DNA of 64,000 nt. Source: Algiphilus sp. (lineage in GTDB: Bacteria > Pseudomonadota > Gammaproteobacteria > Nevskiales > Nevskiaceae). The notes under the pieces were generated by a model that had not been told where the DNA came from, did not search any database, and worked only from the letters and a program-made list of their open reading frames with translations. This document shows, piece by piece, positions 1-9,696 of this stretch (position 1 is its first letter; each line of letters begins with the position of its first letter). The position numbers were made by a program, and so were the translations under genes. The DNA is taken from the NCBI RefSeq assembly GCF_023145115.1, contig NZ_JAGLEJ010000020.1:62001-126000 (forward strand). The letters run 5' to 3'.

Positions 1-1871
1 TGGCACGCATCTTCGAGGCCGCGGGCGACCACGACGAGGCGCTGGCGATCTACGAGGGCTTGCTGACCGAGACGCCGGACCCGGGCCCGGATCTCGTGGA
101 CGCGCGCATCAATGCGCTGCTGGCAGCCGGCGAGCTGGAAGCGGCCGAGGCCGCCATCGCCGACGCCCGTGACGCGCGTCCGGAGGATGCCGCCCTCGAC
201 ACCTTCTCGGCGCGACTGGCCGAAGCGCGCGGCAACCAGGGCCGCGCCCTGCGCTACTACGAGCGCGCCGCGGACCGTCGGGCGCGCCGGCCGGACGGCG
301 ATGCCTTCCTGCAACCGCCGCGTCTCGCCACCATTTCGGAGGCCGACAGCGCGCAACCGCTGCTGCCGCGACCGGTACGCGACGCCATGGAGGGCCGCAA
401 CCCCGACGCCCCCGAACGCGTGCTGCGCCCACGCCCCGGCCCTTTCTCTCGACCGGTACCGCCCGCCGACGAGGGCGGTGACGGCAATGCCGTGCCGCAG
501 TCGCTGCGCAGCAGCAGCGCGTTGCAGCGCTCCGGGCCGCGCCCCGCGGTCGCGGCGCCGGACGACAGCCGGGACAGCGTGCGGCTGCGCGCCGCCGATC
601 GACTGACGCGCGCGCCCCGCCCGGCAGCCGAGCCGGACGATACGCCGGCGCGGGCGGCGATGGCGGACCCGGACGACCCCGAGCGATCGCGCCGACGCGC
701 GATCTCCCGCCTCCGCGCATCGACCAGCGGCTGGGCCGGCGGTGGCCTGCACAGCCGGGTCCGCGACGGAGAAGACGGACTGTCGCGGCTGTTCAATATC
801 GAAACGCCCTTCGAGCTGCAGTCGTCGGCAACCAGCGCAGGCCGCTTCGGGCTGCGCGTGGTGCCGGTGATCATTGACGGCGGCGAGGTCGAGGGCGACC
901 GGCGCCTGCGCTTCGGCACCCTGGCGCTGATCGAGGGTGGTCCCGACGACCTCGACCTCGCGCAGCAGGACAGCGGCATCGCGGCCGGCGTGACCTACCG
1001 GATGGGCAGCTTCCACGCCGACATCGGCAGCACGCCGCTCGGCTTCGCCGAGGAGCGCCTCAGCGGCGGCCTCTACTGGGGCCCCAGCTTCGGGCGCTGG
1101 AAGCTGGACCTGTCGCTCTCGCGTCGCCCGGTGTCGGACAGCGTGCTGAGCTACGCCGGGACGCGCGACCCGCTCAGCGGGGTCAACTTCGGTGCCGTCA
1201 ACCGCAGCAAGGCGCGCGTCGACCTCGCCTACGACCTCGACAGTTTCGGCATCTACGTCAACGGCGGCTTCAGCTACTACGACGGCCGCAACACCGACGA
1301 CAACAACGCCTTCGAGCTCGGCGGCGGCGCCTATTTCCGTGCGCTGCGGGCGCGGGCGCTGTCACTGACCTACGGCATCAACATCACCACCTTCTTCTAC
1401 GACAAGAACCGCCGCCACTTCACGCTCGGTCACGGCGGCTACTTCTCGCCGCAGACCTTCCTCTCGGTGGGCGTCCCGGTCGAGCTGACCGGGCATCACG
1501 ACCGCATGGTGTGGCGCATCCACGGCGCCGTCGGCCTGCAGAGCTTCGAGGAGGACGGCGCGCCCCTGTTCCCCAACAACGCCGACCTGCAGGACCAGAT
1601 CGAGGACCTGATCGACATCAATCCCGACAGCGCGCTGGTCGGTGGATACCCCAGCGGCTCGCAGAGCGGCCTCGGCTACGCCTTCGGCGGCAGCCTCGAG
1701 TACCGGCTGTCCAGCCGCTTCTTCGTCGGCGGTGCCATCGCCAGCGACAACGCGCGCGACTACACCGAATACCAGTTCTCGGGCTTCCTGCGCTACTTCT
1801 TCGGCGAGCAGATCGGTGTGCCGGATGCACCCCGCCTGCTCCCGGCGTACTACAACTGGAGCGGATCATGA
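1..1871 (+). CDS. bcsC: BcsC-like cellulose export protein, C-terminal part
   Basis: The gene starts before the window; codons are in frame from base 3 and about 622 residues are visible. It opens with the end of a TPR unit (ARIFEAAGDHDEALAIYEGL) and one further TPR-like stretch. A long Pro/Arg/Asp-rich linker follows to about residue 250, then a C-terminal region rich in alternating aromatic and glycine strands (GRWKLDLSLSRRPVSD, GGYFSPQTFLSVGVPVELTG). That architecture matches BcsC, where periplasmic TPRs feed cellulose to a C-terminal outer-membrane beta-barrel. The stop overlaps the next gene's start (ATGA). No other bcs gene is visible because the upstream side is cut off, so a PgaA-like or other polysaccharide porin cannot be wholly excluded. 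Confidence 0.75.
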   Translation, partial: ARIFEAAGDHDEALAIYEGLLTETPDPGPDLVDARINALLAAGELEAAEAAIADARDARPEDAALDTFSARLAEARGNQGRALRYYERAADRRARRPDGDAFLQPPRLATISEADSAQPLLPRPVRDAMEGRNPDAPERVLRPRPGPFSRPVPPADEGGDGNAVPQSLRSSSALQRSGPRPAVAAPDDSRDSVRLRAADRLTRAPRPAAEPDDTPARAAMADPDDPERSRRRAISRLRASTSGWAGGGLHSRVRDGEDGLSRLFNIETPFELQSSATSAGRFGLRVVPVIIDGGEVEGDRRLRFGTLALIEGGPDDLDLAQQDSGIAAGVTYRMGSFHADIGSTPLGFAEERLSGGLYWGPSFGRWKLDLSLSRRPVSDSVLSYAGTRDPLSGVNFGAVNRSKARVDLAYDLDSFGIYVNGGFSYYDGRNTDDNNAFELGGGAYFRALRARALSLTYGINITTFFYDKNRRHFTLGHGGYFSPQTFLSVGVPVELTGHHDRMVWRIHGAVGLQSFEEDGAPLFPNNADLQDQIEDLIDINPDSALVGGYPSGSQSGLGYAFGGSLEYRLSSRFFVGGAIASDNARDYTEYQFSGFLRYFFGEQIGVPDAPRLLPAYYNWSGS

Positions 1872-2284
1872 CGCGATTCCGGCATGCGGCCGGCGCCATG
1901 CTGCTGGCGCTGGCGTTCTCGAACGGCGCCGCCGCGGCATCCGGAACGCCGGCGACCGGCGCGGAGCTGCTCGCCGACGGCCAGATCGCTCGGGCCGTGG
2001 CGCAGCTCGAGCAGGCCCTGGGACGCAATCCCTTCGACCCGGTCGTGCTCAACAACCTCGCCGTCGCCTACGCCGAAGGCGGTGACTGGGAGCGCGCGCA
2101 GTCGCTGCTGCGCCGGGCCGCGCGCCTGGCACCGGGTGACCCCGCCATCGAGCAGAACCTGCGCGCCACCGATCAGTGGCTGGCGCGCCTGGTGCAGGCC
2201 GGCGACGTCGAGCGCCGCCAGCGCCGCGACGACGAAGGCGAGCCCATCCGCATCCCGCCGCCACCGCCTGCGCTCTGGCCCTGA
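1868..2284 (+). CDS. Small periplasmic TPR protein
   Basis: This encodes 138 residues. It begins with a clear Sec signal peptide (MTRFRHAAGAMLLALAFSNG, then an AAAA region). A tandem TPR pair follows at about residues 30-100 (ELLADGQIARAVAQLEQAL; NNLAVAYAEGGDWERAQSLL). The tail is basic and Pro-rich. The start codon overlaps the stop of the BcsC-like gene, so the two are probably translationally coupled and the protein may assist exopolysaccharide export. No catalytic motif is seen. The partner role is inferred only from coupling. Confidence 0.7.
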   Translation: MTRFRHAAGAMLLALAFSNGAAAASGTPATGAELLADGQIARAVAQLEQALGRNPFDPVVLNNLAVAYAEGGDWERAQSLLRRAARLAPGDPAIEQNLRATDQWLARLVQAGDVERRQRRDDEGEPIRIPPPPPALWP

Positions 2285-2305
2285 GGCCGGCGCGACCGTA
2301 GCGGC

Positions 2306-3259
2306 TCAGGGTCCGGTACTGCGCTCCAGCCGGAAGACCCGCCCTTCGGCGAGACCGTCGTCGAGCGAAGGCGCCGAGCCCATGATCATGAGCATCTCGC
2401 GGGCGTCCTCCGGATCCTCGCCCACCGGGATGTCCCGCAGGGTCGCCAGCCCCTGCATGGTGCGCAGCGGCGGCGTGCCGCCCGGCGTATCGGTGGTGCC
2501 GCAGCCGCTCTGATCCATGCTGATCGCGTAGATGTTGAAGCGCGCGTTGATCAGCGAGAAGCGGCCGTCGTAGCGACACTGCGATCCCGAGACCGGATCG
2601 GGCGCCAGACCGAAGACCCCGGTATCGCCGCCGTAGTTGAAGGTCACTGCATCGAAGCCGAATTCGTCCTGCCGCCGCCAGTCGCCGGTGATGGCCGCGA
2701 CCGAACTGAGGCGCTCGTAGGCGCGCTCCTGATACTCGCCGTAGACACGGCCGTCGCCGACGCTGTCGCCGTCCTCGCTCTGGCCGGTGAAGGTGGCATC
2801 GAGCGTGTTGCGCGGATCGAACACGCCACTGAGGGTGAGCGACCGGGTGCGTCGTACCTCGATCTCGGTGATCACCGGCTCCTCGACTTCCGGGTCCTCG
2901 GACGGCTCCTCGATCTCCTCGGTGACGATGTCGTAGAAGCGCAGCGCGCCGGTGAGCGTCTGGCCGACGCCCTGGCGGTACTGCCCGACCATGATGCGCT
3001 GGGGATCGTTCCGATCGTATCCGGCGATGCGCGCGACCGGCTCGACGGTCGATTGCGGAGCCGCCAGCAGGAAGAGCCAGTCCTCGTCCCGCGAATTGCC
3101 CGTGGTCGAGGACAGCGTCACCCGGTAGATGCCGGCGACCGCGTTCTCCCCGCTGCCGTCGAGATCGACGTCGATGCGATCACTCTCGGAGCCGCAACCG
3201 GCCAGCATCAGCGAAGCGGCGAGCACGAACCCGGCAGTGCGTCGGTGCAGCACGCTCAT
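2306..3259 (-). CDS. Hypothetical lipoprotein
   Basis: This is a 317-residue protein with a lipoprotein signal (MSVLHRRTAGFVLAASLMLAGC), the lipobox Cys lying near residue 22. The mature part is Asp/Glu/Ser-rich and looks like a beta-rich secreted domain, with segments such as GIYRVTLSSTTGNSRDEDWL and a likely disulfide pair late in the chain (SQCRYDG and SGCGTTD). I do not recognise a family. Its start overlaps the stop of the upstream 62-residue membrane protein (ATGA), so the two form a coupled pair. It converges on the TPR gene with about 21 bases between the stops. Confidence 0.7.
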   Translation of the reverse strand: MSVLHRRTAGFVLAASLMLAGCGSESDRIDVDLDGSGENAVAGIYRVTLSSTTGNSRDEDWLFLLAAPQSTVEPVARIAGYDRNDPQRIMVGQYRQGVGQTLTGALRFYDIVTEEIEEPSEDPEVEEPVITEIEVRRTRSLTLSGVFDPRNTLDATFTGQSEDGDSVGDGRVYGEYQERAYERLSSVAAITGDWRRQDEFGFDAVTFNYGGDTGVFGLAPDPVSGSQCRYDGRFSLINARFNIYAISMDQSGCGTTDTPGGTPPLRTMQGLATLRDIPVGEDPEDAREMLMIMGSAPSLDDGLAEGRVFRLERSTGP

Positions 3260-3444
3260 GCCATCCGCCTGCCGCGCGGTCCGAAGAAGAACCAGACGAT
3301 GACGCCCAGGACCGGCAGCACCAGCACGAGCACGATCCAGAGCGCCTTCGGCAGCGTGTCGGAGGTGCTCTGCACGATGTGCAGCACGGCCCAGATGACG
3401 ACCACCAGATGGATGATACCCAGGAGGCCCAGATTGTCGAACAT
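3256..3444 (-). CDS. PLDc_N-type small membrane protein
   Basis: This is a 62-residue protein with two hydrophobic helices separated by a short polar loop: LGIIHLVVVIWAVLHIV, then KALWIVLVLVLPVLGVIVWF. It ends in a basic FFFGPRGRRMA tail. This is the pattern of the phospholipase D N-terminal (PLDc_N) membrane family, here as a stand-alone protein. It starts at the ATG at 3444 and its TGA overlaps the ATG of the downstream lipoprotein. The function of isolated PLDc_N proteins is not established; its coupling to an envelope lipoprotein suggests an envelope role. Confidence 0.75.
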   Translation of the reverse strand: MFDNLGLLGIIHLVVVIWAVLHIVQSTSDTLPKALWIVLVLVLPVLGVIVWFFFGPRGRRMA

Positions 3445-3532
3445 GCTTCGCTTCTCCCTATGGTCGCGCCAGCATAACCGTACCCGACGCGCTGTCCATG
3501 CCGTTGGTCGCGCGCGATACCGCACTTCGACG

Positions 3533-3545
3533 GACAACCGTTGTC
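3533..3545. promoter_or_regulatory. Dyad GACAAC-C-GTTGTC in a divergent intergenic region
   Basis: Six-base perfect inverted arms flank a single C in the 165-base gap between the divergent PLDc_N and PQQ sugar dehydrogenase genes. Its position is compatible with an operator for either gene. No regulator gene is adjacent and I cannot match it to a known consensus. Confidence 0.3.
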
Positions 3546-3609
3546 TATTAGGGGAACACCCGCCTGCCGACTGGCAGTCGCGGCCCGCCCACCGACCGTT
3601 CGCGGTGCC

Positions 3610-4809
3610 ATGACCCGACTCTCCGCACGTTTCGTTCTCCCGCCGCTGCTCCTGGTAACGGCCTGCGGCAACACGGCGCCCGGTGTCACCGACGACCGCG
3701 CAACCCCTACCCACGCGGACGGACAGGAAGCGCCTCTGCCCGACGGCATCACCGCCGAGACAATCACCGACCGCCTGGAACACCCCTGGGGCATCGCCTT
3801 CCTGCCCGATGGCCGCGCACTGGTCACGGAACGCCCCGGCCGTCTGCGCGTGGTGCGTCCCGCAGGCGACGTCAGCGAGCCCGTCGGAGGCGTTCCCGAA
3901 GTGTTCGCGGAGAACCAGGGCGGCCTGCTGGATATCGCGCTGGATCCGGCATTCGCCGCGAACGACCGCATCTACCTCTCCTACGCCCGGCGCTGCCCGG
4001 GCGGAGGCGCGACCACGGCGGTAACCCGCGCGAAGCTGGTCGACAAGGGTGATGGCGCCAGCCTGGCGGACGCCGAGGACATCCTGGTCGCCGACGCCTG
4101 TCATCCCGGTGGCCGCCACTTCGCCGGGCGGATGGTCTTCGACCGCGACGGCTACCTCTACGTGGCGGTCGGCGACCGCGGCATCGGCGAGGCTGCGGAC
4201 AACGCCGCCGTCCAGGACCTGCGCAACCACATCGGCACGGTGCTGCGACTGACCACCGACGGGGCGCCCGCGCCCGGCAACCCCTTCGCGGACCGCAAGG
4301 ATGCCGATGCTGCGGTCTTCACCTACGGCCACCGCAACATCCAGGGCATGACGCTGCATCCCGACAGCGGCGCGGTCTGGACGCACGAGCACGGCCCCCG
4401 CGGCGGTGACGAGGTCAACATCCTGGTCGCGGGCACGAACTACGGCTGGCCCGAGATCACCTATGGCGAGCACTACCGGGGCGGCGAGATCGGTCCGGAG
4501 GCCGCCGAGGGCCTCGCCCAGCCCCAGCTGTACTGGGATCCGTCGATCGCGCCCAGCGGCATGGTCTTCGTCGATCAGGATGCGGCGATCCCCGAGTGGC
4601 GCGGCGATCTTCTGGTCGGCGCGCTGGCCTACCAGCTGCTTTCGCGGCTGGAGTGGAACCGCGATACCGGCACGCTGGTCGAGACCGACCGTGTCCTTGT
4701 CAACGAGCTGGGCCGCATCCGGTCCGTCACGCAGGCGCCCGACGGCGCGATCGTCATCCTTACCGACGCGCCGAACGGTAAGGTGGTACGCCTCGTCCGC
4801 AGCGGATAG
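3610..4809 (+). CDS. PQQ-dependent aldose sugar dehydrogenase (YliI/Asd type), lipoprotein
   Basis: This is a 399-residue secreted enzyme of the soluble glucose dehydrogenase (GSDH) beta-propeller family, which oxidises aldoses using PQQ and Ca2+. I chose the ATG at 3610 because it gives a lipoprotein signal (RFVLPPLLLVTACGN); an upstream in-frame TTG at 3541 would precede it with a non-signal sequence. Family hallmarks are HPWGIAFLPDGRALVTERPG near the N terminus, GGLLDIALDPAFAAN, CHPGGRHFAGRMVFD (region of the catalytic His), FTYGHRNIQGM and HGPRGGDEVN. Length fits the family. No PQQ biosynthesis gene is in the window, so the cofactor must come from elsewhere in the genome or from outside. 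Confidence 0.88.
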   Translation: MTRLSARFVLPPLLLVTACGNTAPGVTDDRATPTHADGQEAPLPDGITAETITDRLEHPWGIAFLPDGRALVTERPGRLRVVRPAGDVSEPVGGVPEVFAENQGGLLDIALDPAFAANDRIYLSYARRCPGGGATTAVTRAKLVDKGDGASLADAEDILVADACHPGGRHFAGRMVFDRDGYLYVAVGDRGIGEAADNAAVQDLRNHIGTVLRLTTDGAPAPGNPFADRKDADAAVFTYGHRNIQGMTLHPDSGAVWTHEHGPRGGDEVNILVAGTNYGWPEITYGEHYRGGEIGPEAAEGLAQPQLYWDPSIAPSGMVFVDQDAAIPEWRGDLLVGALAYQLLSRLEWNRDTGTLVETDRVLVNELGRIRSVTQAPDGAIVILTDAPNGKVVRLVRSG

Positions 4810-4816
4810 CGTCACC

Positions 4817-6352
4817 ATGCCCGCGACCCCGATCAGTGAACCCGACGCAATGACCACCGGCTGGCCCCGGCGACTGGCGCCGCCGGCCATCGCGACCTTC
4901 AGGGATGCCGAGGGCGCGCCGGCCTTCGGCGCGCAGGTCCCCATCAAGCCGCTCGACGCGCCGCGGCTGCTGCACCTCAACACCGAGCTGGCGGCCGACC
5001 TCGGCATCGAGGACGGCCCCGAAACGCGCGATGCGCTGGCGGCAACCGCGGGCGGCGGCGACGCCGCCGCGTGCACGGACGGTTTCGCGAGCGTCTACGC
5101 CGGCCACCAGTTCGGCATCTTCGTGCCGCAGCTCGGCGACGGCCGCGCCACCATCATCGGCACCCTGCGCGACCACCGGGGACAGGATCAGGAACTCCAG
5201 CTCAAGGGTGCCGGCCCCACCCCCTACTCGCGCTTCGCCGACGGCCGTGCCGTCCTGCGCTCGACCGTGCGCGAATACCTGGCCAGCGAGGCCCTGCACG
5301 CGCTGGGCATTCCCACCACCCGGGCACTGGCCATCGTGGGCTCCGACACGCCGGTGCAGCGCGAAACCGTCGAGCGCGCCGCGGTGCTCTATCGGGTCGC
5401 GCCCAGTCACCTGCGCTTCGGCCACTTCGAATACCTCGCTGCCACCGGGCGCACCGAGGATCTGCGCGCCCTCGCGACGCACGCCCTGGCCCGCTTCCGG
5501 CCGGATCTCGAGCCGACGCCGGAAGGCTTCCGGGCATGGCTGTCGGACATCGTGGCGCGCACCGCGCGCCTGGTCGCGCAGTGGCAGGGCGTCGGCTTCT
5601 GCCACGGCGTGATGAATACCGACAACTTCTCGATCCTGGGCCTGACCATCGACTACGGCCCCTACGGCTTCATGGAGCGCTTCCACCGCGCCCACATCTG
5701 CAATCACAGCGACCACGAGGGCCGCTACGCCTACGCCCGGCAGCCGGCGATCGCGCAGTGGAACTGCGCGCGCATGATCTCCGCCTGCCTGAGCCTGGTG
5801 GCGGACGACGGCGCGGACAACGACGAGCGCATCGCGCTCGCGCAACCCGTTCTCGACGCGTTCGCATCGGCCTACTCCGCGTCCGCGCTCGCCATCTGGC
5901 GCGACAAGCTGGGATTGCGCGAGGCGCGGGACGGCGACGACGCGCTGGTCAATGACCTGCTCGAACGCATGGAGGCCAGCGACGCCGACTTCGCGCGCAC
6001 CTTCCGCGCCCTCGCCGACCTGCGCATCGATGGGGGCGATCCGCTGGCGGACCATCTGGGCGAGGACGAAGCGGCCACCGGGTGGCTGTCGCGCTATCGC
6101 GAACGCCTGCGGGCGGAGCACAGCGACGACGACGCCCGCCGCGACCGCATGCGCCGCACGAACCCGCGCTTCGTGCTGCGCAACTGGCTGGCCCAGCACG
6201 CCATCTCGGCAGCGGAATCCGGTGACCCGGCGCCACTCGATCGCTTGCTGGACTGCCTGCGCCGCCCCTTCGACGAGCAGCCCGAATGCGCGGATCTGGA
6301 CGCGCCACCGCCCGACTGGGCCGCCGGTCTCAGCGTGAGCTGCTCCTCCTGA
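4817..6352 (+). CDS. selO: SelO/YdiU family protein adenylyltransferase
   Basis: This is a 511-residue SelO pseudokinase-fold enzyme, a family that transfers AMP to Ser/Thr/Tyr of target proteins in redox stress. Visible hallmarks are the N-terminal VYAGHQFGIFVPQLGDGRA, the nucleotide-loop region LQLKGAGPTPYSRFADGRA, the catalytic segment HGVMNTDNFSILG with a following DYGPYGFM, and the C-terminal CSS. The terminal Cys-Ser-Ser matches the E. coli form and is the position of selenocysteine in animal SelO. Two in-frame starts are possible, ATG 4817 and ATG 4850; neither has a strong ribosome-binding site. It lies 7 bases after the sugar dehydrogenase stop and may be co-transcribed. Confidence 0.93.
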   Translation: MPATPISEPDAMTTGWPRRLAPPAIATFRDAEGAPAFGAQVPIKPLDAPRLLHLNTELAADLGIEDGPETRDALAATAGGGDAAACTDGFASVYAGHQFGIFVPQLGDGRATIIGTLRDHRGQDQELQLKGAGPTPYSRFADGRAVLRSTVREYLASEALHALGIPTTRALAIVGSDTPVQRETVERAAVLYRVAPSHLRFGHFEYLAATGRTEDLRALATHALARFRPDLEPTPEGFRAWLSDIVARTARLVAQWQGVGFCHGVMNTDNFSILGLTIDYGPYGFMERFHRAHICNHSDHEGRYAYARQPAIAQWNCARMISACLSLVADDGADNDERIALAQPVLDAFASAYSASALAIWRDKLGLREARDGDDALVNDLLERMEASDADFARTFRALADLRIDGGDPLADHLGEDEAATGWLSRYRERLRAEHSDDDARRDRMRRTNPRFVLRNWLAQHAISAAESGDPAPLDRLLDCLRRPFDEQPECADLDAPPPDWAAGLSVSCSS

Positions 6353-6473
6353 CCGGCGCGCCCCGCGCCGCTATGGTGCAGTGCAGCGTCATCGTCCTAT
6401 CATGCTGTAACGTCAATGCCCCGCACGGCGTGTCCTCGGGCGCCCGTGCCCAGCCGAGCACTCGCACACCGCC

Positions 6474-6758
6474 ATGCCGTCGCGCCCGATCAGGACCCTG
6501 ATCCTCGCCATTGCCCTGGTGCTTGGGCAATGGCTGGCGCTTGCGCACGCCACCGAGCATCTGGGCGCTGCCGACGAACCGCTGTGCGAAGTCTGTCTGC
6601 ATGCCAAGCGGCTGGATGCACCCGGCATCGCCGCCGTACCGGTCGCGTCCTGCGACCGCCACGTGGCCGAAGCGCCCGGCATGCAGCGCCGGCGCGAGCG
6701 GCCCGCCGCCCCGCGCTGCCACCTGTCGATCCGCGGTCCCCCGACGCACGCGGCCTGA
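6474..6758 (+). CDS. Small secreted Cys/His protein next to the zinc-type receptor
   Basis: This is a 94-residue protein with an N-terminal hydrophobic segment (LILAIALVLGQWLALAHATEH) and then a compact metal-ligand-like cluster. H25, H29, C38, C41 and H43 lie within ATEHLGAADEPLCEVCLHA. Small proteins of this look (DUF2946-like) often sit in front of metal-related TonB receptors. Here the receptor with histidine-rich loops begins 55 bases downstream. A periplasmic metal-binding or sensing role is inferred from residues and context. The tail (QRRRERPAAPRCHLSIR) is basic and unremarkable. Confidence 0.6.
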   Translation: MPSRPIRTLILAIALVLGQWLALAHATEHLGAADEPLCEVCLHAKRLDAPGIAAVPVASCDRHVAEAPGMQRRRERPAAPRCHLSIRGPPTHAA

Positions 6759-6813
6759 TTCCAGCCGCCACCTGCCGCCACCGGCGGCAGTGCGTTCACC
6801 GCATCCGTGATCG

Positions 6814-9090
<2,277 letters not shown>

Positions 9091-9118
9091 GGTCCCGACG
9101 GCAAGCGATCGGGCGCGG

Positions 9119-9565
9119 CTACTGCCCCTGCTGAAGCAGCTGCGCCACGATCGGTTCCATCTTGGTCAGGCCGGCGCGCCGGCCGATCTCGAGGGCGCTC
9201 TCGACGTCCCTGCCCTCGTGCCACGCCGCGTGCAGTGCCAGCAGCGCGCCCACGCGGTTGCCGGACGCGCAGTGAAAGACGGTGGGCGCATCGCCGACCT
9301 CGCGCAGGATGCCGTCGAGCATCGCCACGGTCTGCGGGTTGAGATCGTTCTGGCTCGCGATCGGCAGCAGGTGATACTGCATGCCGAGCGCCTCGATCAT
9401 CGGCGCCTGGTCCTCGCCCTGCTCCTGGATCGGGCGCAGGTTGATGACGTGCTGCACGCCGGCCTCGGCCGCGGCCCGGAACTGCAGCGCGTCCGGCTGG
9501 CCCGCCGACAGCATCGTGTCAGAGACGCGCATTTCATTCGGTAAATCAAGACTCTTGAGCATCAT
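9119..9565 (-). CDS. DUF442/Blh-type phosphatase-like protein
   Basis: This is a 148-residue cytoplasmic protein of the dual-specificity-phosphatase-like family (beta-lactamase-hydrolase-like N-terminal domain). The core is LSAGQPDALQFRAAAEAGVQ followed by HVINLRP and the active-site loop HCASGNRVGALLALH. The Cys and Arg of that loop are separated by four residues, so it is a rhodanese-sized CX4R loop rather than the CX5R of classical tyrosine phosphatases. Start choice is ATG 9565, with a second ATG immediately after. An AGGTGAG ribosome-binding site lies directly upstream and spaces better to the second ATG. Its physiological substrate is unknown. It converges on the TonB receptor gene. Confidence 0.8.
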   Translation of the reverse strand: MMLKSLDLPNEMRVSDTMLSAGQPDALQFRAAAEAGVQHVINLRPIQEQGEDQAPMIEALGMQYHLLPIASQNDLNPQTVAMLDGILREVGDAPTVFHCASGNRVGALLALHAAWHEGRDVESALEIGRRAGLTKMEPIVAQLLQQGQ

Positions 9566-9604
9566 TCTCACCTGAAGTATCAACTTTATGGCCGTGCGAT
9601 GCGC

Positions 9605-9622
9605 CCGAGGGCGCTCCCTCGG
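9605..9622. other. Hairpin CCGAGGG-CGCT-CCCTCGG
   Basis: A perfect 7-bp stem with a 4-base loop lies in the 131-base gap between two minus-strand genes. There is no T-tract on either strand, so it is not a canonical intrinsic terminator. It may slow read-through from the disulfide reductase gene or be incidental to GC content. Confidence 0.3.
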
Positions 9623-9696
9623 ACGGCATCGATTCGGCATCGCCGCCTCCCCGGACAGGCCGCTCGCCACGACCACCCTGCGGGGTCGCGGGGACG

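Noticed and set aside
3541..3609. TTG 3541 as start of the PQQ sugar dehydrogenase
   Set aside because: It adds 23 residues before a complete lipoprotein signal peptide; ATG 3610 places the signal at the N terminus.
6380..6473. Zur operator upstream of the zinc-type receptor locus
   Set aside because: The stretch around CTGTAACGTCAA has a loose resemblance to a half-site only; no convincing symmetrical Zur box was found by eye.
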